Part shown: positions 35,921-46,039 of the stretch, piece by piece
Numbering within the stretch: position 1 is the first letter of the stretch
Layout: the number at the start of each line of letters is the position of its first letter
NCBI GenBank assembly: GCA_964603985.1
Contig: CAZRXG010000013.1
Span: 1-64,000, forward strand
DNA from: CAZRXG01 sp964603985
Lineage (GTDB): Bacteria; Chloroflexota; Anaerolineae; Aggregatilineales; UBA3940
Length of the DNA: 64,000 bases
Direction: 5' to 3'
Made by a program: the position numbers and the translations under genes
Notes under the pieces: generated by a model
Database searches by the model: none
Seen by the model: the letters and a program-made list of their open reading frames with translations, nothing else
What the model was told of the DNA's origin: nothing

Positions 35921-37969
35921 TCAGGGCCTTTCCCAGACGCCCAACCCGACCATGTCGTCCCCCGTCAGCTCGTCGACATGACGCGAGCCGCTGGCGGGGT
36001 TGTACAGGCCGACCACCACACGGTAGCAGCCCGGCGGCACGCCCTCCAACCCGATCTCGAACCGCTGCACAAACACGTCACCCACCACCAGCGTGTAGGG
36101 ATCGACACCCAGGCCGTCCGCCCCGGCGACGCGCTGGCCGGTCTGGTCCAGCAACTGCACGAAGATCGCCAGGCGGGGCGTATCGTCCTCGCCGGGCGCG
36201 GGCGGCTTGCTCAACAGTGGGAAGGGCGGCAGGTCGAGCGCCCGCTCGCTTTCCCACGTGGTGAGGACTTCGAGATCGCCCTGTCCCTCCCGGATGTGAG
36301 CCTCCTGCAGCGTCAGGCCGTTGTCGAAGCGCGCCAGCGGCGGGTTAGGAAGGTGCTCAGAGAAACCCACATCCCGGTACAGCGCGTAGGGAGCGTCGTG
36401 TTCGAGAGAAATGTACGCTGACGTACCCCACGTGCCACGCAGGTACTCTGGGATCACGACGGTCCCCCCGGTGGGCACCAGGATGTACGCGCTGCGCGGG
36501 TCGAAGGCGCGCACCTGCCAGCCCTCGCCTTCCAGGTCAAGGCCCATCACCTGCTGATCCCAGCGCTCGTTCAGGTAGCCGCCGATTGCCACGTTTCGAT
36601 TGGCGGGGTGAGCGTTCAGCCAGGCCGCCGCCTCGTGCAGATCGGAGTGATGCAGCACCCGGTTGAAGCGGCTTTCCGGCCAGACGAACCAGTAGTCGCG
36701 GATGCCGCGCACGCCTTCCCAGGCCAGGAAGACCAGCGCCGCAGCCAGCACCGTGCCGGTGGCGAGCCTCGCCTGCCGGTCATCGCCACCGGCAGCGGAC
36801 CCGGTCAGCCAGCGCCCTGCGCCTGTCAGCGCCAGCGAGGGCAGGATCATCGCGACCGGCTGGGCCAGCAGCGTGTGTCCCAGGCTGGCGGCAGGGATGC
36901 TCAGTACACCTGGGGCCAGTCCGGCCCCCAGCCAGAGCAGCAGAAAAGCATGGCGTGGGTCACGCGCGGCACCAAATGCCCTCATCAGCGACAACGCAAC
37001 GCCCACCCAGAACAGGGCACCGCCCACCAGACCGAACACCGGGCGGTGAGGGACGTTGTACAGGGCCTCGTCGTCGCCGTCGTGGGTGAACATCGAGAGC
37101 GTGGTCACCGTATACTGCCCCAGCGTCGAGAAGTCGCCGTCGCGGGCGTCGTATACCGGCCCGGCCAGCTCCGCGATGCGCGTCTCCGCCCCCGGCTGGC
37201 GTCCCAGCGTGACGGCCAGCGGCGCGGCCAGCCCCCCGGCGACGATCAGCGCCAGCAGCAGGCCGCGCCATGCCCGCCGCCACAGGTCAGGCCGCCAGAT
37301 CAGTAGATACACACCCCAGGCGGCGACGATCAACGGCACGCCGCGCGCGGCAAAGTAGGTGTAAAATCCGATCCCCATCCACACGCCCGCCAGCGCAAAG
37401 GTGGACACCTGCGCTCTGGAGATGCCAAGTGAGCGATCCGCGTTGGCCCCCTCTGCATCGTCGGCAACGGGCAGGGCTTTCCAGAGAAAAAAGAAGCCGG
37501 TCAGCGTCGTCGCCAGCATGCTGATGTGCCGCTGCCCGGAGCGCGAGTACATCAGCGACCAGAACGACACCGCCGCTGCCAGCGCGGCGATGGCGGCGGT
37601 CGGCCAGTCAAACAGGCGGCGGGTGAACAGGTAGGTCAGCAGGACGGAGAGCGTCCCCAGCAGGATCGAGACACCCCGCACGCCCCACACGCCCGACCCA
37701 AAGGCGGCCATCGTCCCGGCCTGCAACCAGTGATACAGCCCCTCGTGCCCGGAGGCGTCGTCGTAATACAGACGCACTTCGCCATCCAGCACGTGCTGCG
37801 AGACGACCAGCGCGTTCGATAGTTCGTCCTCGCGCCAGCCGCGAGGTGCCTGCCAGTGCCCCACCGCGCGCAGCGCGAAGGCCAGCAGCGTGATGATGGC
37901 AACAAACACAGCTTCAAGCCGCCGCGAGATAGGGGGAGGCCAGCCTGTTCTCACAGCCGGGCTATTCAC
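35921..37969 (-). CDS. GT39-type membrane glycosyltransferase
   Basis: 682 residues. Around ten membrane helices in the first 440 residues with a first outer loop carrying REDELSNALVV, the DE pair typical of GT-C/PMT enzymes that use polyprenyl-phosphate sugars. A large soluble C-terminal domain (about 450-682) is predicted outside the membrane. GTG 37969 overlaps the stop of the neighbouring GT39 gene by 8 bases, so they are translationally coupled. Substrate unknown; protein or lipid glycosylation is possible. Confidence 0.85.
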   Translation of the reverse strand: MNSPAVRTGWPPPISRRLEAVFVAIITLLAFALRAVGHWQAPRGWREDELSNALVVSQHVLDGEVRLYYDDASGHEGLYHWLQAGTMAAFGSGVWGVRGVSILLGTLSVLLTYLFTRRLFDWPTAAIAALAAAVSFWSLMYSRSGQRHISMLATTLTGFFFLWKALPVADDAEGANADRSLGISRAQVSTFALAGVWMGIGFYTYFAARGVPLIVAAWGVYLLIWRPDLWRRAWRGLLLALIVAGGLAAPLAVTLGRQPGAETRIAELAGPVYDARDGDFSTLGQYTVTTLSMFTHDGDDEALYNVPHRPVFGLVGGALFWVGVALSLMRAFGAARDPRHAFLLLWLGAGLAPGVLSIPAASLGHTLLAQPVAMILPSLALTGAGRWLTGSAAGGDDRQARLATGTVLAAALVFLAWEGVRGIRDYWFVWPESRFNRVLHHSDLHEAAAWLNAHPANRNVAIGGYLNERWDQQVMGLDLEGEGWQVRAFDPRSAYILVPTGGTVVIPEYLRGTWGTSAYISLEHDAPYALYRDVGFSEHLPNPPLARFDNGLTLQEAHIREGQGDLEVLTTWESERALDLPPFPLLSKPPAPGEDDTPRLAIFVQLLDQTGQRVAGADGLGVDPYTLVVGDVFVQRFEIGLEGVPPGCYRVVVGLYNPASGSRHVDELTGDDMVGLGVWERP

Positions 37970-39305
37970 GCTCGCCAATCTCGTGGTATACGTCACGGAC
38001 ACGCGGGGCATTGTTCCACACCGCGAAGTAATCGCGAATGGTCAGCACGCCGATAGCCAGCATCAGCAGCCCGAAAGCCGTCCACAGTGCCGTCCGTCCG
38101 TTCCTTCCGGCCTGCCGGTACGCCCAATCCGCCGTCCATACGGCAGCCAGCGCCGGGAAGTAGTACAACGCGGGCTGCATCCCGATCACGCGGATGCTGC
38201 TCGCTCTTGCGCCCGTGATCAGCGCCGGGAACAGGCCGGCTGCCAGCGTCAACAGCATGAAGGCATTCGTGCTGGAGATACGAAAGGCGTCGTCATACGA
38301 GCGCCGCCCGCGCCGTGCCGGGCGGTAGGGATTCACCACGCTCACCACCGCAATGCTGATCCCCAGGTAGAACAGCAGGCTCATCACCGACCCCAGCAAC
38401 GGTTTGCGGGGGATGTTATACAACCACAGGTTATCCCCGGAGATCGTGAGCACTCCCAGCCCGGCCCGGATGGTCCTGTGCAAAGGCTCAACGTTTCCCG
38501 CCTGGAGGGCGTCGATCTGCCCGGCCATCCGGGCCGTCAGGCCACCTGTCTCCGGGTTTTTGATCAGGGCGACGGCCAGCGGAGCCGCGACCACCGCGCC
38601 GACGCCCAGCACGATCAGCAGGCCCGGCCAGACACGCCGGATCACGCCCGGCTGAGTCAGCGAGAGGAAAAAGAAGAAAGCCGGGAAGACCACCCACATC
38701 ACGCAGGCTGCGGGGTGGGTGTAGAACGTCACCCCCAGGAGCATACCCGCCAGCACGAACCACACCCACCGCTCAACCTCAGCCTGTGGGCGGTACGTGC
38801 TCAGCACGAAATCATCCTCGACATCTTCTTCGACGCGGATGCCGCGCCGCATGGTGAACGCCGCTGCCGTATAAAGCACCGGCAACGTGATCGAGCGGAG
38901 CGCCTGCCGACTGGTCGAGACTCCCCAGAAGCTGACGGCCAACCCGGCCATCGTTGCCAGCGCCAACCACCGGTTCTGGGTTGACAGCCGCACCCAGGCA
39001 TAGGTCAGCACCAACAGCCCAATCCCGAACAGCGCCGCCGTCAGACGGGCTGCCACAGTGCCGTCCCCGACGATCAGCATCACCAGCGCGACTGCATAGC
39101 TGTAAAGGGGTTCTCGCCCGCCTCCGGTCGTGAAGTAGAGCGGGGCGCGGCCTTCCAGCACATCCACCGCGCTTGCGACGTGGCCAGCCTCATCGTGCGC
39201 CAGGCCGGGGGGAGCGCTGTCCAGCGCAACCAGGCGCAGGACAGCCCCAACCAGCAGGATCAGCACGAACAGCACGGTCTCTACGCGACGGGCCTGCTCA
39301 TTCAT
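37962..39305 (-). CDS. GT39-type membrane glycosyltransferase
   Basis: 447 residues with some ten membrane helices. The first outer loop has APPGLAHDEAGHVA with the catalytic-type DE pair of GT-C transferases. A second loop has GGGREPLYSY, the usual acceptor/donor region. Unlike its downstream neighbour it lacks a large C-terminal outer domain. The two genes overlap and are probably paralogues that work in one pathway on polyprenyl-phosphate sugars. Confidence 0.86.
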   Translation of the reverse strand: MNEQARRVETVLFVLILLVGAVLRLVALDSAPPGLAHDEAGHVASAVDVLEGRAPLYFTTGGGREPLYSYAVALVMLIVGDGTVAARLTAALFGIGLLVLTYAWVRLSTQNRWLALATMAGLAVSFWGVSTSRQALRSITLPVLYTAAAFTMRRGIRVEEDVEDDFVLSTYRPQAEVERWVWFVLAGMLLGVTFYTHPAACVMWVVFPAFFFFLSLTQPGVIRRVWPGLLIVLGVGAVVAAPLAVALIKNPETGGLTARMAGQIDALQAGNVEPLHRTIRAGLGVLTISGDNLWLYNIPRKPLLGSVMSLLFYLGISIAVVSVVNPYRPARRGRRSYDDAFRISSTNAFMLLTLAAGLFPALITGARASSIRVIGMQPALYYFPALAAVWTADWAYRQAGRNGRTALWTAFGLLMLAIGVLTIRDYFAVWNNAPRVRDVYHEIGERE

Positions 39306-39377
39306 AGGTAGATTCCTGATTCATCGGCGCGGCGATAGTACCGCATGTCAAGGGGTCTGCCAACGTGAGTATGCCAT

Positions 39378-40361
39378 CTACGGATGGGGCTGTCGTATTG
39401 CAGGAGCAGGTTGCCCGGAGGCCCCACCCTCGCCCGCTCCTTCAGGGGCGAAGTGACGTTGCAGTGCCATCACCCCGGCCAGGTTGCGGGCAAACTCCGG
39501 ATCGTCCCGTGTGTACAGCTCGATGACCACCGCCGGGATGCCGCGCTCGGCCAGCCAGTTGGTCGCGTCGCCTGTCACGTCGTAATAGGTGAACGTCTGG
39601 TGTGGGTAGCCGGTCGTCTCTTCCAGCAGATCGCCCAGCCACAGCGCACCCGGTTGATCTCCGCAGGCCCCCACGAATATGCCGCCTATCGCGCTGTGAT
39701 AGAAGATCGCCGCGTCGGGCGGTTCGGCCACGAAGTAGGCACGCAGCGCCATTGTCTCCGGTTCGGAGAACGGGCGCGGCCCCGGGTCAACCGGGATATC
39801 GCGCAAAAACGCCGTCGAGGACCACTCACAGCCCCAGTTGCGGTTAAGATCGACCCCCCGCCCGTTGAAGCGCCCTTCAAGCTCGCTCCCGCGTACGAGG
39901 CCATCCGGGTTGGCCACCGGGATCAGCACCAGCCGGATGCCGGACAGCACCTCGTCCGGGTTGCGCCTGAAGTGGTTGACCAGTTGCTCCACCAAAACAA
40001 CCGTGTTGCCCTCATATCCGCCGTGTATCCCGCCCACCAGCACAATTGACCTCGGTCCCTCGCCGAACTGCCACGCCCATATGTCACGCCCCTCCCACGA
40101 CTGCCCAATAGAGAACCGCACGTCGTCCGGGTATGGGGTCAGCGTCGGGAGGATCAGGGTTGGGAAGGCGGTGGGCGATTCTGGCGTCCCGGTAGGCAGC
40201 GGATCAATCGTAGGAAAAGAAGTCGGGGTAGTCATCTTGAGGGCGGGATAACTACCACCCACGCTCTCGATCCGCTCAGGCAGGGCAGGACTGCTGCGGC
40301 AGGCAACGATCAAAAGCAAAGGCGTGCAGATAAACAGACCGGGGAGGGATGATCTCCGCAT
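39378..40361 (-). CDS. M14 zinc carboxypeptidase lipoprotein
   Basis: 327 residues from ATG 40361 (GTG 40370 is in frame). A lipoprotein signal ends in LLLIVACRSS. A Thr/Pro-rich spacer (about 40-75) precedes an M14 domain: GGIHGGYEGNT (first Zn ligands), NPDGLVRG, RGVDLNRNW, FYHSA (third ligand) and VIELYTRDDPEF carrying the catalytic Glu. It should be anchored on the outer face of the membrane and trim peptides, perhaps cell-wall ones. Single gene, no clear operon. Confidence 0.9.
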   Translation of the reverse strand: MRRSSLPGLFICTPLLLIVACRSSPALPERIESVGGSYPALKMTTPTSFPTIDPLPTGTPESPTAFPTLILPTLTPYPDDVRFSIGQSWEGRDIWAWQFGEGPRSIVLVGGIHGGYEGNTVVLVEQLVNHFRRNPDEVLSGIRLVLIPVANPDGLVRGSELEGRFNGRGVDLNRNWGCEWSSTAFLRDIPVDPGPRPFSEPETMALRAYFVAEPPDAAIFYHSAIGGIFVGACGDQPGALWLGDLLEETTGYPHQTFTYYDVTGDATNWLAERGIPAVVIELYTRDDPEFARNLAGVMALQRHFAPEGAGEGGASGQPAPAIRQPHP

Positions 40362-40370
40362 GGTCTGCAC

Positions 40371-40675
40371 TATAGTCGCTTTGGCCCCGGTTCGTCAAAT
40401 GGCTCCGAGAGAAGTAGCAAACAGAGAGCACCCCTAACCGGAACCGTGCCGGACGGAACTACGAAGAAATCCACATTCCCCGTTCCCAACCAGCGCACGA
40501 ATTCTTCACCGGTGGTGCCGAAGTAGCGACACTATAGATGGATTGAAGCGGGCATGTCCCTGGGGCTTGATCTTCTTCTCGTGTCCGCATGGCTCTTGTG
40601 TTCACACCAGGGCTTCACCTGTCGCCGGATTGAGCTTACAACCAGCCAGCAGAAATGTACCCCGGCCTGTAGATG
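40371..40675. other. Gene-free stretch between M14 peptidase and MalT-like regulator
   Basis: About 300 bases with no credible gene on either strand. A short open segment on the minus strand has no start codon early enough to be useful. No promoter or terminator was recognised with confidence. Confidence 0.4.
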
Positions 40676-43312
40676 TCACGCGAGCAGATGCAGCGCGCGC
40701 GCCTTTGCCACCGCTTCGGTACGACTGCCCACTTCCAGCTTTCCGTAGATGTTGTTGATATGCGTCTTGACGGTGCCCACTGCGATGAACAGTCGGTCGG
40801 CGATGTCGCGGTTGCTCAACCCGTCGGCGATCAGTTGCAGCACCTCCAATTCGCGCTCGCTCAGCGGCTCGATGAGGGGTTGATCCGCCAGCAGGTTCTG
40901 CGATATGGGCACACCGGCCTGTTCCAGGAGCCGGTTGACGAACGAAGGAGCAGCAGACTGCAATCGCTCGACCAGCGCAATTACCTGCGGATCTTCGTCA
41001 AGGAAGGCCCGCACATACCCTTCCGGTGCGGCGATCCGCAGCGCGTCGTGCAGCAGGTACTCCGCCTTGTCCGGTTCTCCCTTCCGGGCAGCACACAGCG
41101 CCTGTAAGATCAGCACCGTAAGCCGGTGGCGGTGCATAAGGCGCGCTTCGGCAAACGTCGCCAGCCGGTCGAGCACGGCTCCGGCTTCCGCCAGCCGCTT
41201 CTCCACCATCAGCAGACGCACGTATGTCAGCATCGCTTCAATATTCATGTAGTTGGATTCGACATCGGGCGCGAGTCCTTCTTCGGCGGCCCATGCGCGC
41301 GCGCCGTCTATATCGCCATGCCGCAGCCGCAGCCATGCCGCCCAGGTGCGATACCAACCCGCATCACCATATCCGGTTTGTCCCGCCATCTCAGCGGCCC
41401 TGTCCAGTGCGATCAGCGCCTCATCCATCTCACCGACCGCATAGCGGGTCGGGGCGGCCAGCCCCTGTGCAATCGCCATATTCGCAGCCACTCCCAGCGC
41501 ACGTCCGGTTTCCTCCGCCAGCCGGTGCGCCTCCTGTGCCGCGTCCAGTCTATTCCCCTCGTAGTGAAGCATTCCCAACCGGCTGAATATCAACCCGGCG
41601 ACCGGCGCATAGTGTCCACCCGCACCCGCATAGCGTTCCAGTGCTTCCTCGCACAGGGCGATGGCCTCTCCACGCCGACCGAGGTTGTTCAGCGTCAACG
41701 CCAGCGACAGTTCCACCGTCGTCGTGGCAACCGGCTGGTCGAGGGTTTTCCCGGCCTCATACGCCCGACGGAACGCATCCGCCGCTTCATCCAATGGGCG
41801 GGTGCGCTCGATGGCCTCGGCCAGCAGCCATAATCCCAGCACGCGCCACTGCATCTGCTCCTCCGGCAGACGTGCCAGCGCGTCGTGCGTCAGTTGGGTG
41901 GCCGCTTCTGCGTCGCGCTGGCCCAGCAGCGCCACGAACCCACTCAGCAGCCGGGCCAGCCCCACTGCCAGATCGGGCGCGTCATCCCCGATGGCATTCG
42001 CCTGCTCGGCGGCCTCGGTCATCCTCCCAATGAAGGCCAGCGCCCACGCCTGATACATGGTCAGCAGCGGATTGGCTGTCACCCGTTGATTGGGAAGGCG
42101 GCCCAGCCAATTAAATACCGTCTGCACGTTGCCACGCTGCAACATGCGCCCCGCAGTGCGCTCCATCAGCGTTTCGGCGGTTGTATAGTCGCCCGTCATT
42201 TCCCCAAGAATCAATGCATGGTGGATCGCAAGCTCGTCGTGATCGTTGGCTGCATACCACGCAGCCGCGTCGTGATGCAACTGCTCGCGCTCGTCCGCTG
42301 GCAGAGTCAGGCGCATCATTTCCGCAAACAGGCGATGGTAACGGTACCACGTCCGCGAATGATCGAGTGGCACCACAAACAAATTGGCGCTTTCGAGGTG
42401 CTCCAGCATCTGCTGGCCGTCGCTGCGCCCGGTGAGGGCATCACACAGCGGCGCTGTCAACCGGTCAAGGATGGCAGTGTGACGCAGAAACTCGCGCACC
42501 GGTTCCGGTTGGCGTTCTACCACCTCGCTGATGAGGTAATCCACCACATAGCGGTCGCTCCCCGCAAACGCCGTGATGAATGTCTCTACGTCCTGCTCCC
42601 CCCGGCGTTGCAACGCCAGCGCCGCCATCTGCAGCCCGGCGATCCAGCCCTCGGTGCGGGCTTCCAGCGCATGAATGGCTTCTACCGGCAGGTGTAGTTC
42701 CATTGTTTCCTGGAGGAAGTCTGCCACCTCGTCAGGCGTGAAGCGCAGGTCATGCTGCCGGATTTCGATCATCTGCCCGCGCGCCCGGTAGCCGGGCAGC
42801 GGCAGCGGCGGGTCCTCCCGCGTGACGATCACCACATGCAGCGTCGGGGGCGCGTGGTCAATGAGAAAGCGCGGAATCGCGTGGATGTCGCGCTCGGTGA
42901 TGGTATGGTAGTCGTCCAGCACCAGCACAATGCGCCGATCCAGACGGCCGATCTCGTTCACCAGTTGGGTCAACGACGCATTGAGCGACATCTGCGGCGC
43001 ACTGAGACTTTGCAGCACCGCTTCGCCGAAATCCGGCACTATCTGCTGTAGGCTGACGATCAGGTAGCGCATGAACAGCACCAGATCATTGTCACCTTCG
43101 TCCAGCGACAGCCACGCCGTCGAGGAATCGATCCGATCCAGCCAGGAGCGGATCAGGGTGGTCTTGCCGAATCCGGCAGGCGCAGAGACCACTGTGAGGC
43201 GCAGACCGGGGTGCAACCCGCCGTTGAGACGGGTTAGCAGACGTTCCCGCGTCACCACGTTGGGGCGCGGTGGTGGCGGGATGGTTTTGGTTAGCAAAAT
43301 AAAATCGGACAT
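40676..43312 (-). CDS. MalT-type LuxR transcriptional regulator
   Basis: 878 residues, typical for large ATP-binding LuxR regulators. NTPase domain with Walker A SAPAGFGKTT (43-52) and Walker B IVLVLDDYH; a winged region; a long TPR-like helical array (about 340-800); and a C-terminal LuxR helix-turn-helix with LSERELEVLQLIADGLSNRD and VGTVKTHINNIYGKL (about 812-875). Such proteins bind an inducer in the helical region and activate target operons. Targets unknown; divergent from nothing immediate, the next gene upstream is on the same strand. Confidence 0.93.
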   Translation of the reverse strand: MSDFILLTKTIPPPPRPNVVTRERLLTRLNGGLHPGLRLTVVSAPAGFGKTTLIRSWLDRIDSSTAWLSLDEGDNDLVLFMRYLIVSLQQIVPDFGEAVLQSLSAPQMSLNASLTQLVNEIGRLDRRIVLVLDDYHTITERDIHAIPRFLIDHAPPTLHVVIVTREDPPLPLPGYRARGQMIEIRQHDLRFTPDEVADFLQETMELHLPVEAIHALEARTEGWIAGLQMAALALQRRGEQDVETFITAFAGSDRYVVDYLISEVVERQPEPVREFLRHTAILDRLTAPLCDALTGRSDGQQMLEHLESANLFVVPLDHSRTWYRYHRLFAEMMRLTLPADEREQLHHDAAAWYAANDHDELAIHHALILGEMTGDYTTAETLMERTAGRMLQRGNVQTVFNWLGRLPNQRVTANPLLTMYQAWALAFIGRMTEAAEQANAIGDDAPDLAVGLARLLSGFVALLGQRDAEAATQLTHDALARLPEEQMQWRVLGLWLLAEAIERTRPLDEAADAFRRAYEAGKTLDQPVATTTVELSLALTLNNLGRRGEAIALCEEALERYAGAGGHYAPVAGLIFSRLGMLHYEGNRLDAAQEAHRLAEETGRALGVAANMAIAQGLAAPTRYAVGEMDEALIALDRAAEMAGQTGYGDAGWYRTWAAWLRLRHGDIDGARAWAAEEGLAPDVESNYMNIEAMLTYVRLLMVEKRLAEAGAVLDRLATFAEARLMHRHRLTVLILQALCAARKGEPDKAEYLLHDALRIAAPEGYVRAFLDEDPQVIALVERLQSAAPSFVNRLLEQAGVPISQNLLADQPLIEPLSERELEVLQLIADGLSNRDIADRLFIAVGTVKTHINNIYGKLEVGSRTEAVAKARALHLLA

Positions 43313-43425
43313 GCTACGCTCTCGTGATGGTGGGCGCTTTCGGCAGATCGTGCACCGGCTGCGGTAGAGTCTTTATTACTCTATACGTGTCGGACCTGCG
43401 AGGAGTGTCACTCAGGTGTTCGCGG

Positions 43426-44109
43426 TTACCGGCGAGTGCCTAACGCCTCCCGCTCCTGCGCGGCGGCCTGCTCCAGCACCCGCCGCTGTTTATCGATGCG
43501 GGCCTGCTGCCGCACAGACAGCGCCAGGATCACCCCGCCAATCGCGAAGCACAGCACCGCCGTCCCCAGCGCCACCGACACGATCCCGACGACCATCACA
43601 TATACTGCAAGAGAGCTCGCCGCTCCCAACCCGCTGATCAATGCCGGGATCAGCCAGCCGCGCCCCCGATCCAGCCCGTAAAAGCCGATGGCCAACAGGC
43701 CGGTTGCGACGAACGTGATCCCCAGCGCGAAAGCGACGTGTATCCCGCCCATTGACAGAAAGACCGTCATCGCGGATAGGCCACCGGCCATTATGAGGTA
43801 GGTCAGGAACAGCCCCCAGTTAAAGCGGCGGCGTTTTCGCCACCCTTCGTGGAACTCCGCCGGGTCGATAAGGTCCACTTCTTCCACCGATACCAGCGGC
43901 AGCGCCATGTCGCGCAGCCGGGTCAGTACGCCATATAGCGCCGACTGATCGGGCAGCGGCCCGGTAATGATTGTCTTACCGGCCTTGACTTCCACGCGCA
44001 TTCCCTCAAACCATTGCGCCCATGTCTCGGCATCCAGCCGCCCCTCGACGCGAATCTGGTACGTCTTCTGGGTGGTGGCAGAAAGTTCGTGGTAGACTTC
44101 TTCGGGCAT
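43426..44109 (-). CDS. Membrane protein of unknown function
   Basis: 227 residues. A soluble N-terminal part (about 1-95, alpha/beta: RVEGRLDAETWAQWF, KTIITGPLPDQSALYGVLTRL) is followed by four or five hydrophobic helices (about 105-200) and a charged coiled tail. The N-terminal segment recurs in proteins predicted to be sensory or regulatory, but I cannot name the family. ATG 44109 is set by GGAGGTGATC immediately upstream. Divergent from the SGNH hydrolase gene. Confidence 0.75.
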   Translation of the reverse strand: MPEEVYHELSATTQKTYQIRVEGRLDAETWAQWFEGMRVEVKAGKTIITGPLPDQSALYGVLTRLRDMALPLVSVEEVDLIDPAEFHEGWRKRRRFNWGLFLTYLIMAGGLSAMTVFLSMGGIHVAFALGITFVATGLLAIGFYGLDRGRGWLIPALISGLGAASSLAVYVMVVGIVSVALGTAVLCFAIGGVILALSVRQQARIDKQRRVLEQAAAQEREALGTRR

Positions 44110-44281
44110 GATCACCTCCAGGTCACAAATACGGTGATCACAGCATAGCATAATGCTGAACGGAAAACATCATGCGCAGGGTAGAGTGGGGGGGTAGAGC
44201 CGGGGGTGTAGAGGGTAGAGTTGACCTGTTCAACCTTCTCAAATGGATCGCCCTGAGCCATACAAGCAGAGAACGCACAGT

Positions 44282-44971
44282 ATGAAAATCGCCTGTTACG
44301 GAGACAGCCTCACACGCGGATTCCCCGGTGTATCGTACGTTCAGCAGATGCGCCGCATGGCACCCGAGCACACCATCCTGAACTACGGCAGGGGCGGCGA
44401 TACTGCGCTCAGTCTGTTGTATCGCATCGAACGGCACGGCCTCGCCCGTCCGGTCGATGCGGCGGTTCTCTGGGTGGGGGTTAATGATGTGCTGGTGCGA
44501 CTGTCGCCGCTGGGCAGCCTGGCGAAACAGATAATGGGACAGCCCCCGGCGCAGGATCAGGATGTTTTCCGCCGCTACTATGCCGCACTGCTGACCCTGA
44601 TCGCGCCGCACACGCCGCGCCTAATTGCGGTGCTGCCGCTGTGCATCGGGGAAGACTTGAGCAACTCGTGGAACCAGAAGCTTGCCGGACTTGGCACTAT
44701 CGTTAAAGAAGAGGCTGAACGGTTCTCCAACGTGTACATCCTCGATCTACGTCCGGCAGCCGCCGATGTCCTGCGCGGTAAACTTATTGCCCCCTATCAA
44801 CCCAAGACAATACCGCACATGATCCTCGATCTTTTTATGCTCACCACCGATGCGGCCATCGACCGGGCAGCGGCAAAGCGCGGCCTGCACCTCACTCTTG
44901 ACGGTGTGCATCTCAACACAACCGGGGCGCGATTGGCCGCCACACACATCCTCGCGGCCCTCGAATCGTAG
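44282..44971 (+). CDS. SGNH/GDSL hydrolase
   Basis: 229 residues. The four SGNH blocks are seen: YGDSLTRG (Ser), GRGGDTA (Gly), GVNDVL (Asn), and DGVHLN (Asp-His). It is a serine esterase or lipase; no signal peptide, so cytoplasmic. ATG 44282 begins KIACYGDSL; the upstream frame to 44243 is unlikely. It lies 126 bases before an acyltransferase gene on the same strand, so a lipid role is plausible but not shown. Confidence 0.9.
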   Translation: MKIACYGDSLTRGFPGVSYVQQMRRMAPEHTILNYGRGGDTALSLLYRIERHGLARPVDAAVLWVGVNDVLVRLSPLGSLAKQIMGQPPAQDQDVFRRYYAALLTLIAPHTPRLIAVLPLCIGEDLSNSWNQKLAGLGTIVKEEAERFSNVYILDLRPAAADVLRGKLIAPYQPKTIPHMILDLFMLTTDAAIDRAAAKRGLHLTLDGVHLNTTGARLAATHILAALES

Positions 44972-45097
44972 CCCATCCATCTCCCCTGTATCCCCGGACA
45001 TACCCCACATTCTACCGTTCGGCTGATCCCACACGTCCAGAAATCTGCGAAGCTGTTGGCAGTTTGGCACGGAAATTTCGCAGAGGAGAAACTGGAC

Positions 45098-45802
45098 ATG
45101 GTATCCGCTCGGACATATGCACGTATTGGCAATGCACTCATTGGCACCTTTATGAACATCGCGCTGCGTGCTGACACCGTTCAGCACGCGCCGCTGCCCG
45201 AAGGCCCGAAGCTGATTGCCTTCAATCACCCGTCAACCACCGATCCGATCTTCATGCTGCCGGTGGTCAGGGAACCGATGACCATTCTCGTCACCGAGAT
45301 GGCCTTCAAGACGCCGGTCTTTGGCGAACTGATCCGGCGGGCCGGGCATATTCCGGTAGTGGCCGACAACGGACGGATGGCCTTCAATGAAGCGATAGCC
45401 CGGCTGCGCGCAGGTGAGACGATCGGCATCTGCCCTGAAGGCGCGCTCAGCCCAGCCGAAGGTGGCCTGTGCCGCCCTCGCACCGGTGCGGTGCGGCTCG
45501 CGCTGAAAGCGAATGTGCCAATCATACCGGTGGGCATCGCACTCGACCGCAGCCGACTGCTCTGCGTCGACACTGTCGTCGAGAACTATCACGAAGAGGC
45601 GCGCTATTATCTTAACGGCCCCTATGCGGTGACGTTCGGCCAGGCGCTGACCCTCAAGGGCAATGTCAACGATTGGGCCTACGTTCGCGGCGAAGCCGCC
45701 CGGCTGCTTGAGCACATCGGTCGACTGGCGCACGAGAGCGCCCGGCGGCTCGCGCCGCCCGCCACCGCCTTCCCGATGCCGGTCGTCGTGCAGCGCCCAT
45801 AA
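45098..45802 (+). CDS. 1-acylglycerol-3-phosphate acyltransferase (PlsC family)
   Basis: 234 residues. The acyltransferase HxxxxD motif is NHPSTTD, followed by PEGALSP (block III) and VPIIPVGI (block IV). ATG 45098 follows GAGGAGAAACTGGAC, a good site. It probably transfers an acyl group to lysophosphatidate or a related alcohol at the membrane. Followed, after a 237-base gap, by two SDR genes. Confidence 0.9.
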   Translation: MVSARTYARIGNALIGTFMNIALRADTVQHAPLPEGPKLIAFNHPSTTDPIFMLPVVREPMTILVTEMAFKTPVFGELIRRAGHIPVVADNGRMAFNEAIARLRAGETIGICPEGALSPAEGGLCRPRTGAVRLALKANVPIIPVGIALDRSRLLCVDTVVENYHEEARYYLNGPYAVTFGQALTLKGNVNDWAYVRGEAARLLEHIGRLAHESARRLAPPATAFPMPVVVQRP

Positions 45803-46039
45803 CGCAAGTAAACTCAATATGATCCGTGATCTGACCACTCACCGGGTGGGCAGGTGGATGCTAACAGAAGGTGCCGTGTCCCGCGCGGCTGTGCATCCCT
45901 ACCTGCCCACCCTGCCACTCATACACCCCCTCCTGAACCCCCAATGTACCCCTGGAACCACCCTTCGGTTGATCTCGTTCTACCGGTCCGTGCTGTATGC
46001 TCTGGGCACAACTTGAATTGGAAACGGAGGAATTTTGAG

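Noticed and set aside
37890..38984. Long plus-strand frame of 364 codons
   Set aside because: Antisense to the two GT39 genes; Arg/Gln/Pro-rich shadow product.
40381..40542. Protein-like minus-strand stretch (TGEEFVRWLG)
   Set aside because: It is bounded by a stop just upstream with no suitable start codon, and no family likeness was recognised.
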